From Psychrobacter sp. UBA3962 (GTDB lineage Bacteria; Pseudomonadota; Gammaproteobacteria; Pseudomonadales; Moraxellaceae): 48,178 bases of DNA. Where the stretch lies: the NCBI RefSeq assembly GCF_002385225.1, contig NZ_DGDC01000004.1, forward strand, positions 1 to 48,178, written 5' to 3'. The position numbers were made by a program, and so were the translations under genes. Position 1 is the first letter of the stretch, and each line of letters begins with the position of its first letter. The notes beneath the pieces were generated by a model. The model was not told where the DNA came from, made no database searches, and saw only the letters and a program-made list of their open reading frames with translations. Shown piece after piece: positions 33,157 to 40,362 of this stretch.

Positions 33157-33760
33157 ACAGTTCAATCCCTTAAAGTATTTATTATTTAAGTCTCTATTTA
33201 TTTAAAAGTAACCCTTGGATTAGCTATCGACTGATAAAGCCAACAGCTATCAATTCATTAAAGCATACTCCTGTAATAGGAGAAACTACAGTTTGTAAGA
33301 GCGCCTTAACCTGAAGCAATAAACACAGTAAAAATTGAAGGGCCATAAATTTTCACTTTTTATTCATATTTTTATCAAATGTGTGGTATCACATAGCGCC
33401 ATTTAGACGTAAAATAGCTTAATGATTGCTTTAGGGCGAATGTGCTACACTAATTGCAATTTTTAAACCTACTTTCAAGCTTTATGCTTAATAAAAAGCC
33501 AAAGTAATTGGCTAATACAGGCTAGCATGCGATTACTTTGCTTTAAGAGTCAGTACTACTAACTTTCTGTATTTACCGTGATCTGATTAGGCAGCCGTAA
33601 ATTTTAAATTAAATGTTAGTTGCGTAGTAAAAAGCACTTGTTATGATAGTCTTAGCTACTATCAAATCTGCTCAGACAAATCCGCTTAAAAAGATTGATG
33701 TGATAAATAAACACGCTAATATATTGAAGTAACTTTAGTTAAAAATAACAAGGCAATATT
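33157..33760. other. Long divergent intergenic region before dapA
   Basis: No gene is seen in 604 bases. It contains three dyads: CTCCT-N5-AGGAG near 33269-33283; a long imperfect inverted repeat with arms 33495-33508 and 33532-33544 (13 pairs, one bulge, 23-base loop); and TGATAGT-N7-ACTATCA (33644-33650 and 33658-33664), a 21-bp operator-like site about 100 bases before dapA. No good promoter hexamer pair stands out. Confidence 0.55.
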
Positions 33761-34669
33761 ATGAGTAACCCCTATTCTGAATTTAAAACCCAACTACAAG
33801 GCTCTATGGTTGCCTTAGTCACTCCTATGCTGACTAATGGAGAGGTAGATTATCCTCGTCTTGCCGAGCTAATTGACTGGCATATCGAACAAGGGACAGA
33901 CAGCTTAATAGCGGTCGGTACCACGGGTGAGTCTGCTACCTTGTCTATGCAAGAGCACAGTGATGTGATCCGCTTTTTTGTGAAGCATGTAAATGGCCGT
34001 ATTCCTGTTATCGCTGGAACCGGTGCCAACAACACCCAAGAAGCCATACATTTAACCTCAGAAGCCAAAGATGCTGGTGCTGATTGTGCCTTATTAGTAG
34101 CCCCTTATTACAATAAGCCCACTCAAGAAGGCTTATTTCAGCACTACAAAGCGATTGCTGAAGCTGTAGATATGCCGCAAATGCTTTATAATGTGCCAGG
34201 ACGTACTGTGGTAGATATCGCACAAGAGACGGTTGAACGTCTAGCGGATATTGAAAACATTGTCGCTATTAAAGACGCGACCGGTTCTGTAGAACGTGGA
34301 AAATTGCTAATTGAAGCTTTAGGTGATCGTATTGTGGTGCTATCAGGCGATGACGGTACGGCGCTAGAGCTTATGAAACATGGTGCTAAAGGCAATATCT
34401 CAGTAACGGCGAATATTGTACCTAAAGCCATGAGCCAAGTGTTCAATGCCGCTTTAAAAGGCGACTTTGAAACCGCTACCAAAGTTCACGATACTATTGC
34501 GCCACTGCACAAGTTAATGTTTATCGAATCAAGCCCTATTCCAGTGAAGTATGCTTTGAATAAAATGGGCAAAATTGAAAAAGGCATTCGCTTGCCAATG
34601 GTCTGGTTAAGTGAGCAGTACCATGATCAGGTAGATGCAGGCTTACGTGCCGCAGGTTTAATTGACTAA
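33761..34669 (+). CDS. dapA: 4-hydroxy-tetrahydrodipicolinate synthase
   Basis: DapA condenses pyruvate with aspartate semialdehyde, the first committed step to diaminopimelate and lysine. The 302-residue TIM-barrel protein has the Schiff-base Lys171 (AIKDATG), proton-relay Tyr143 (MLYNVPGRT), Arg148, and the GTTGES loop (53-58). AAGGC precedes the ATG. dapA, a lipoprotein gene and purC follow one another, as dapA-bamC-purC do in E. coli. Confidence 0.96.
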   Translation: MSNPYSEFKTQLQGSMVALVTPMLTNGEVDYPRLAELIDWHIEQGTDSLIAVGTTGESATLSMQEHSDVIRFFVKHVNGRIPVIAGTGANNTQEAIHLTSEAKDAGADCALLVAPYYNKPTQEGLFQHYKAIAEAVDMPQMLYNVPGRTVVDIAQETVERLADIENIVAIKDATGSVERGKLLIEALGDRIVVLSGDDGTALELMKHGAKGNISVTANIVPKAMSQVFNAALKGDFETATKVHDTIAPLHKLMFIESSPIPVKYALNKMGKIEKGIRLPMVWLSEQYHDQVDAGLRAAGLID

Positions 34670-34792
34670 TAGCGTTAATTGCTTCCCATTACGTTTAACT
34701 TCGGTACTTTTGACTATCAGTACTTTTGAATACAAGCTGTATGGCAAAGAGAAATCTATCCCTTTACTCGTACAGCTGACAAAGGATGACCC

Positions 34793-35143
34793 ATGTCTCA
34801 AATTGAATTTTCAAATCATTCACAGCCCTCTTTGGTCGCAACTTTGCGCACCGTAACGCAGGTTGCGATTATTGCGGCAAGTAGCGTTGCTTTTTTATCA
34901 GGATGCCAAGCGACTAAAGGGGCTTTTGGTAAAATTGGAGATGGCAGCTTGGCTTATCAAAAAGCTGAAAAACTTGATCCTATTCAATTGCCAGCCGATC
35001 AAGAGACCGCTCCTTTTGTTCCGCTTTACCCTACTCCGGCTGTAGGCGTGAATACTCTTGATATTGAAAACGAGTCTGGCAAACGCTATGAGTTACCAGC
35101 GCCTCATCGTCAAGTGCCCACAGCCAATCAAGCTAGCAATTAA
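34793..35143 (+). CDS. Short lipoprotein resembling the N-terminal part of BamC
   Basis: This 116-residue lipoprotein has lipobox FLSGC with acylated Cys38. The mature 79 residues have no regular domain. The segment GDGSLAYQKAEKLDPIQLP, then VPLYPTPAVGV, resembles the extended N-terminal region of BamC that lies along BamD in the outer-membrane BAM complex. Its position between dapA and purC is that of bamC in E. coli. The two helix-grip domains of E. coli BamC are absent, and only 112 bases remain before purC, so no frameshifted remainder exists. AAGGA stands seven bases before the ATG. BamC identity is inferred from synteny and weak similarity. Confidence 0.7.
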   Translation: MSQIEFSNHSQPSLVATLRTVTQVAIIAASSVAFLSGCQATKGAFGKIGDGSLAYQKAEKLDPIQLPADQETAPFVPLYPTPAVGVNTLDIENESGKRYELPAPHRQVPTANQASN

Positions 35144-35255
35144 GGGTTAGCTTGATTATTTAGTTGTTTACTTTACTACCGCCACTCTACTTTTAAACCC
35201 CCTTTAGGGATACTGACACCTCCGCTCAGTAAACCATATGCATAGGACTTAAATC

Positions 35256-35975
35256 ATGCAGCTTGAAAAAAAAGACCTGCTTTACAAAGGCAAAGCCAAA
35301 TCTGTTTATGAAACAGAGAACCCAGATTACTTAATCCTTCACTTCCGTGATGATACTTCTGCTTTTAACGGCGAGCGTATCGAGCAGTTAGGTCGTAAAG
35401 GACAAGTAAATAACCGCTTCAATGCATTTATTATGCAAAAACTTGATGAAGCCGGTATTGAAACTCACTTTGAGAAGCAGCTTTCTGATGATGAAGTTCT
35501 AGTGAAACGCTTAGAGATGATTCCAGTAGAGTGTGTGGTACGTAACTTTGCAGCGGGTAGCCTTGTACGTCGTCTTGGACTAGAAGAAGGTCAGCCTCTA
35601 ACTCCTCCTACTTACGAGTTATTCTTTAAAGATGATGCCCTAGGTGATCCTATGGTCAACGAATCGTTGTCAGTGGCATTGGGCTGGGCAACTCCTGAGC
35701 AACTGGCTAAAATGAAAGAGCTTACTTTCAAAGTAAATGACGTTCTAAAACAGTTATTCGATGAAGGCGGCCTAATGCTAGTCGACTTCAAACTTGAATT
35801 CGGCGTATTCCAAGACCGTATTGTACTAGGTGATGAATTCTCACCAGATGGCTGCCGTATCTGGGACAAAGAAACCAAGAAAAAACTAGACAAAGACCGC
35901 TTCCGTCAAAGCCTAGGTGACGTAATCGAATCTTATGAAGAAGTGGCTCAGCGTATTGGTGTGCCTTTAAACTAA
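35256..35975 (+). CDS. purC: Phosphoribosylaminoimidazole-succinocarboxamide synthase
   Basis: PurC ligates aspartate to CAIR with ATP, giving SAICAR in purine synthesis. The 239-residue protein has the ATP-grasp-like N-terminal motif LLYKGKAKSVYET, the signature VECVVRNFAAGSLVRR, and VDFKLEFG and LGDEFSPDGCRIWD near the C terminus. Length matches the bacterial enzyme. AGGAC lies before the ATG. A strong terminator follows, so the dapA-lipoprotein-purC string ends here. Confidence 0.97.
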   Translation: MQLEKKDLLYKGKAKSVYETENPDYLILHFRDDTSAFNGERIEQLGRKGQVNNRFNAFIMQKLDEAGIETHFEKQLSDDEVLVKRLEMIPVECVVRNFAAGSLVRRLGLEEGQPLTPPTYELFFKDDALGDPMVNESLSVALGWATPEQLAKMKELTFKVNDVLKQLFDEGGLMLVDFKLEFGVFQDRIVLGDEFSPDGCRIWDKETKKKLDKDRFRQSLGDVIESYEEVAQRIGVPLN

Positions 35976-36006
35976 GCAGCCTTCATTGCTACACTTTGCT
36001 TTATCA

Positions 36007-36042
36007 AAGCCGACTATGATTAAATTATAGTCGGCTTTTTTA
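36007..36042 (+). terminator. Terminator of purC
   Basis: AAGCCGACTAT (36007-36017) pairs perfectly over 11 bases with 36027-36037, followed by six T. Confidence 0.9.
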
Positions 36043-36062
36043 TATTAAAAGGAAATAAGACT

Positions 36063-36374
36063 ATGTACAAGCTAACTGTATTTATTCCAGAATCAAACTT
36101 AGAACCAGTGAAACAAGCTTTGTTTGACGCAGGCGCTGGCCATATTGGTAATTACTCTCACTGCTGTTGGCAGGTTAAAGGTACGGGTCAATTTATGCCT
36201 GAAGCAGGCAGTCAGCCTCATATCGGTGAGCAAGATAGCGTTGAGCAGGTGACCGAATGGCGGGTAGAAATGGTGGTGGCTAAAGATAAGATTTCTGAGG
36301 TTATAGAAGCATTAAAGCAGGCGCACCCTTACGAGACGCCTGCTTATGATGTGATTGAGGTAATAGATATTTAA
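36063..36374 (+). CDS. Stand-alone YqfO/NIF3-insert domain protein
   Basis: This 103-residue protein matches the ferredoxin-like (PII/CutA-like) domain found inserted in larger NIF3/YqfO proteins: YKLTVFIPESNLEPVKQALFDAGAGHIGNY at the start, and HPYETPAYDV at the end. The flanking metal-binding NIF3 core is absent. Function is unknown; the fold suggests a trimeric small-ligand or metal sensor. AAGGAA precedes the ATG. It ends three bases from the end of the convergent darP, so neither gene has room for its own terminator here. Confidence 0.8.
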   Translation: MYKLTVFIPESNLEPVKQALFDAGAGHIGNYSHCCWQVKGTGQFMPEAGSQPHIGEQDSVEQVTEWRVEMVVAKDKISEVIEALKQAHPYETPAYDVIEVIDI

Positions 36375-36377
36375 CCG

Positions 36378-36887
36378 TTAATCTAGCTGACTCAAGATAG
36401 CGACCTCTTTAATGTAGCTCAATAAGTCGGTTTCTGATTCTTGCAGTAGCTCATCGTCATTCATGTGCTTGGCATATTCAATCCATAACAACAGCTGGAA
36501 TAAGCTATTACGCTCTGCCGCTTTGAACTGCTTACAGAACTGCTTTAAGGTGCTTTCATCATTAATATTTAAGCGGGTATACCAGCCTTCAATTTTAACA
36601 GCTTGCTCTTTGCTAAATCGAATTTGGAACAGAGCATCGACTAAAGCGTGGCGATCCTCTTCACTGATTAACTTGCCCACACGCTTAATTTGACGATTAC
36701 GAGCGGTGGCACTGGTGATATCAGATAAAGCCATCAGCTCAGCCAAGAAGTATTCCGTTGCCGGCAATTTCTTCATCTGTTTTTTGGATAAAGCCGCCAA
36801 TGGCACAGACAGTTTCTGTAAGCGCTCATGGGCTTTTTTTAGTTCAGTGCGAGAAACTCGCATGTCATGTTCGGACCAATCAATCAT
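36378..36887 (-). CDS. darP: Ribosome maturation protein DarP (YjgA)
   Basis: DarP (YjgA) associates with late 50S precursors and promotes assembly around the peptidyl-transferase centre. The 169-residue protein is fully helical and charged, with family segments VSRTELKKAHERLQKL, LPATEYFLAEL and RNRQIKRVGKLI. GAGA lies before the ATG. It follows rapZ by 77 bases on the same strand, probably the last gene of the pcnB-folK-panBC-rapZ string. Confidence 0.88.
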   Translation of the reverse strand: MIDWSEHDMRVSRTELKKAHERLQKLSVPLAALSKKQMKKLPATEYFLAELMALSDITSATARNRQIKRVGKLISEEDRHALVDALFQIRFSKEQAVKIEGWYTRLNINDESTLKQFCKQFKAAERNSLFQLLLWIEYAKHMNDDELLQESETDLLSYIKEVAILSQLD

Positions 36888-36964
36888 AAAAATCTCAAAT
36901 TAATAATAAAGTAATATCGGCACTTTGGTATAACTTGGGGCTTCGCAGGTCAGAATACCTGCTT

Positions 36965-37909
36965 TTAATGTCCCCAGTGTAATTTTTCACGGTGCTTAAC
37001 CATCGCTTTTAGCTCGCTTGGCAAGCTTTGTGACAATCTAGTATGCAGCTTCTCGGTAATAAATACTGAGCGGTGTTTGCCCCCTGTACAGCCAATTGCT
37101 ACCGTAACCGTGTGTCTATTGTTGTGCAAAAATTCAGGCAGCCAGCGATTTAAAAACTGGTAAATATCCTGCTGCATTTCGTCCACTTCTGGAAACTCTG
37201 CAAAAAACTCAGCCACCTCAACATCTCGACCGGTCTTAACCCTTAATTTAGGATCCCAGTGCGGGTTGGGCAAGATGCGCACATCAAAAATAAAATCAGC
37301 ATCAATGGGCACCCCATATTTGAACCCAAAGGACAGCAGGTTGACGGTAATTTTATTATCTGCTCCTATGTATTCACGCACCAGCTCTTTTAACTGATGA
37401 ATATTAAGGCTACTGGTGTCGATGGTAATATCGGCGTTGCTGGCAATTGAATGCAGCGTTTCGGTTTCCTTTTTTATGGCGCTGGGTAAGTTTTTGACCT
37501 CATAACTCGACATCGCCATTAAAGGATGCACTCGGCGTGTGGCGGCAAAACGTGCTACCAATACCGACTCTCGTGCGGTTACATATAAAACCTTAACGCT
37601 ATTAACGCCATAAGCTGTCAATAGCTGCTCATAAATACTTTTAAAATTAGAGGAGTCTGCTTGTAACGTTCTTATGTCTACGCCCAAGGCTAGTTTTTTA
37701 ATATCACCATCTTCTGTCAGCTTTTCAGCGGCTGCCGGCAATAAAGATAAGGGCATGTTATCAATAACGTAATAACCCAAATCCTCTAAAATATTAAGCA
37801 CTGAGGTCTTACCGGAGCCGGAACGTCCGGAAACAATCAAAACCTCTACTGCTAATACCTCAGGATTCGGCTGTAGCGCTGTTTCAGCTTCTGATTGCTT
37901 GGCAGACAT
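36965..37909 (-). CDS. rapZ: RNase adapter protein RapZ
   Basis: RapZ is a nucleotide-binding and RNA-binding protein; in E. coli it senses glucosamine 6-phosphate and presents the small RNA GlmZ to RNase E. The 314-residue protein has Walker A GRSGSGKT (28-35), FDVRILPNPHWDPKLR in the central part, and the C-terminal GCTGGKHRSVF motif of the RNA-binding domain. In enterobacteria it sits with rpoN, hpf and ptsN; here it stands between panC and darP. The first 20 residues form a short polar tail before the P-loop strand. Confidence 0.93.
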   Translation of the reverse strand: MSAKQSEAETALQPNPEVLAVEVLIVSGRSGSGKTSVLNILEDLGYYVIDNMPLSLLPAAAEKLTEDGDIKKLALGVDIRTLQADSSNFKSIYEQLLTAYGVNSVKVLYVTARESVLVARFAATRRVHPLMAMSSYEVKNLPSAIKKETETLHSIASNADITIDTSSLNIHQLKELVREYIGADNKITVNLLSFGFKYGVPIDADFIFDVRILPNPHWDPKLRVKTGRDVEVAEFFAEFPEVDEMQQDIYQFLNRWLPEFLHNNRHTVTVAIGCTGGKHRSVFITEKLHTRLSQSLPSELKAMVKHREKLHWGH

Positions 37910-38021
37910 ATGGTAGACCCCCTATCCTTGTATTGTAAGATGCTATGACTATTACTCAAATAACTAAAGCCGACAAGCTCCGCACTTTTATTTCAATACC
38001 GTACCACACTTAAGGCTACTG

Positions 38022-38882
38022 CTAAACATCGACCTCTTGGTTATCTAATAACCGCGCTTTACCCAACCAGGCTGCTACTGCTATTAACCAAGACTGCTTG
38101 CCAGCAAACTCGGTAATCGGTGTTAGTTCTTGATTCTTTACTTCAAGATAATCAACCTTAAAGCCTTTAGCATTAATTGCAGCAATACTTTGCTCAATTA
38201 GACTTTCAAGATCACTGTCACAGCTAGCTTTTCCATTTTGTAATTTTAGCGCTAAATCTTGAACTGCTTTATGAAGCTCAGGAGCCTTGGCTCTCTCTTC
38301 TTGTGTCAAATACTGATTGCGTGAAGATAAGGCCAGCCCATCCTCTGCACGAACTATAGGACCCCCAATCAGCTGTATATCAAAACTTAAGTCTCGGACC
38401 AACTGCTTAATAATCGCCAGTTGCTGATAGTCTTTTTTGCCAAAGACAGCCACATCAGGCTGTACAATGTTAAACAGCTTAGTGACCACTATCCCCACTC
38501 CATCAAAATGGGTAGGACGTGATTTACCACACAGCATTTGACTGATATTACCTGCTAACACTTGGGTCGGAGGCGGCATAACTGGGTACATCTCCTCCAC
38601 CGTAGGGGCAAAGATATAGTCCGCTTCTGCTTCTTTTAATTTCTGGGTATCCGCCTCCAAAGTCCTAGGATAGCTGTCTAAATCTTCTCCTACCCCAAAC
38701 TGGGTAGGGTTAACAAAGATACTGACCACCACGATATCTGCATGCTGTTTGGCCAGCTTTACCAAAGAGATGTGACCTTGGTGTAGATTACCCATGGTAG
38801 GTACTAAGGCTACTGTTCTATTGGCTCTTAGTGGTTTAAGCGCTTCACGTAACGATTTAATAGAGTTATGAGTGATGGTCAT
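38022..38882 (-). CDS. panC: Pantothenate synthetase
   Basis: PanC joins pantoate and beta-alanine with ATP, via a pantoyl adenylate. The 286-residue protein has VPTMGNLHQGHISLVKLA (28-45) with the HIGH-type His34 and His37, FVNPTQFG for pantoate, FGKKDYQQL, and the loop LSSRNQYL. AGGA lies eight bases before the ATG. It follows panB by 64 bases in the folK-panB-panC unit; its other substrate comes from panD at 13174. Confidence 0.96.
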   Translation of the reverse strand: MTITHNSIKSLREALKPLRANRTVALVPTMGNLHQGHISLVKLAKQHADIVVVSIFVNPTQFGVGEDLDSYPRTLEADTQKLKEAEADYIFAPTVEEMYPVMPPPTQVLAGNISQMLCGKSRPTHFDGVGIVVTKLFNIVQPDVAVFGKKDYQQLAIIKQLVRDLSFDIQLIGGPIVRAEDGLALSSRNQYLTQEERAKAPELHKAVQDLALKLQNGKASCDSDLESLIEQSIAAINAKGFKVDYLEVKNQELTPITEFAGKQSWLIAVAAWLGKARLLDNQEVDV

Positions 38883-38946
38883 GCAGTTATCCTAATGATC
38901 CGATCGATTACCAACTGAAAGAGTTTATTTAAATAGTTAAGTACGG

Positions 38947-39759
38947 TTAATTAAACTGATGCTGTGGTTGAGGGTAGCTGCCTTCTATGACCGACTGATG
39001 AAATAAAGCAAAAGCACCCTCTACACTACCCGCATAATCACTTTGCTGATTACGCTCATCGGTTAAGAAGTCATGGACAAAACGCGCCACTCTACCATGG
39101 GTTACCCCCAACATATCGTGCATCACCAAAACTTGACCATCGGTATCAGCGCCAGCACCAATACCAATCACTGGCACATCCACAGCTTCTGTTACTTGTT
39201 TCGCCAAGGCGGCTGGCACACACTCTAGCAAGATAATTGCCGCCCCCGCCTCGACGACCGCCTTAACATCGGCCATCAATTTGGCCGCGCTATCTTCTGT
39301 TTTACCTTGTACTTTATAACCACCGAACACGTTAACCGATTGCGGAGTTAATCCTAGATGAACACAAATCGGTGCTCCAGCAGCTGTCAATGCAGCTACC
39401 TTATCTACCAGCTCTGCACCGCCTTCTAACTTAATGACTTGTGCCCCTGCTTGCATGATTTTTCTAGCATTAGCAATAGTGTCCTCAAGCGTAACATAGC
39501 TCATAAACGGCAAGTCCGCTAGAATCAGCGCATGCTTGTTGCTGCGCGCCACGTTCGCAGTGTGATATACCATATCATCAACGGTCACCGGTAATGTTGA
39601 GTCATGGCCCTGAACCACCATACCCAGGCTGTCTCCGATTAAGATAGTATCGACTTCAGCATTCTGCATCATTTTTGCAAACATCGCATCATAGCAAGTC
39701 AGACAGCTGAATTTACGACCCTCTTTTTTGTATTTATTTAAAGTCGATAAAGTAATCAT
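38947..39759 (-). CDS. panB: 3-methyl-2-oxobutanoate hydroxymethyltransferase
   Basis: PanB transfers a hydroxymethyl group from methylene-tetrahydrofolate to ketoisovalerate, giving ketopantoate. The 270-residue barrel protein has metal ligands Asp43 (IGDSLGMVVQG) and Asp82 (LADLPFMSY), Glu112 (VIKLEGG), the HLGLTPQSVNVFGGY loop and PVIGIGAG. AGGTGA lies before the ATG. It stands between folK and panC, linking folate and pantothenate synthesis, a common order. Confidence 0.97.
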   Translation of the reverse strand: MITLSTLNKYKKEGRKFSCLTCYDAMFAKMMQNAEVDTILIGDSLGMVVQGHDSTLPVTVDDMVYHTANVARSNKHALILADLPFMSYVTLEDTIANARKIMQAGAQVIKLEGGAELVDKVAALTAAGAPICVHLGLTPQSVNVFGGYKVQGKTEDSAAKLMADVKAVVEAGAAIILLECVPAALAKQVTEAVDVPVIGIGAGADTDGQVLVMHDMLGVTHGRVARFVHDFLTDERNQQSDYAGSVEGAFALFHQSVIEGSYPQPQHQFN

Positions 39760-39820
39760 ATAAGGTCACCTAAGAAGAAATAATCAAATAAACAATAAAG
39801 GACCAACTAAATATTATGAA

Positions 39821-40327
39821 CTAAGACAAGCGACTAAGCCCTGACCAATCCTGACTTTGTTCCAAGTCAGCAATAGTAATCCCGTTAATCTTCACGGTAG
39901 GATTGAGCTCAGCTAAGGGCATCAGAACGAAATTACGCTGAGTGATGCCAGGATGAGGCACTGTTAAGGTAGGGCTATTCACTTGCTCATCGCCATAAAG
40001 TAGCACATCCACATCTAAGCTTCTCTCCCCCCAATGACGCAAACGAACGCGCTGTGCTTGCTGCTCTAATTGTTGGCACAAGCTCAGTAAGTCATGGGGC
40101 TTCAAAGTGGTCTCAATTTCAACAACGGCATTGATAAAGTCTGGCTGATCTTGAGGCCCCATAGGCTTAGAGGCGTAAAGAGATGAGGCCTTCACCTGAG
40201 TTACCTTAGGATGAGCCTCCAAACTTTGTATGGCGTTATGAATGTGCTGACTAGGACTGCCCAGCTCATTGGTAAGGTTACCACCCAATCCCAGATAACA
40301 GCGTTTACTAGTTGAGGCTTTCTCCAT
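39821..40327 (-). CDS. folK: 6-hydroxymethyl-7,8-dihydropterin pyrophosphokinase
   Basis: FolK transfers pyrophosphate from ATP to hydroxymethyl-dihydropterin in folate synthesis. The 168-residue protein opens YLGLGGNLTNELG (11-23) and has the signature RHWGERSLDVDVLLYG with Arg102 and Mg-binding Asp105 and Asp107. The PHPGITQRNFVLMPL motif follows. It starts 35 bases after the pcnB stop on the same strand and is followed by panB. pcnB-folK-panB-panC is a common gamma-proteobacterial string. Confidence 0.95.
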   Translation of the reverse strand: MEKASTSKRCYLGLGGNLTNELGSPSQHIHNAIQSLEAHPKVTQVKASSLYASKPMGPQDQPDFINAVVEIETTLKPHDLLSLCQQLEQQAQRVRLRHWGERSLDVDVLLYGDEQVNSPTLTVPHPGITQRNFVLMPLAELNPTVKINGITIADLEQSQDWSGLSRLS

Positions 40328-40362
40328 AATAACTGATACCTTATGACTGATTGTGGCCCGTT

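Noticed and set aside
33378..33394. CRP/Vfr-like site ATGTG-N6-CACAT
   Set aside because: The half-sites TGTG and CACA are six bases apart, whereas CRP sites need eight (TGTGA-N6-TCACA); too close for the usual dimer.
35144..35255. Frameshifted remainder of a full-length bamC
   Set aside because: The 112 bases between the lipoprotein stop and purC cannot hold the missing domains and show no similar frame.
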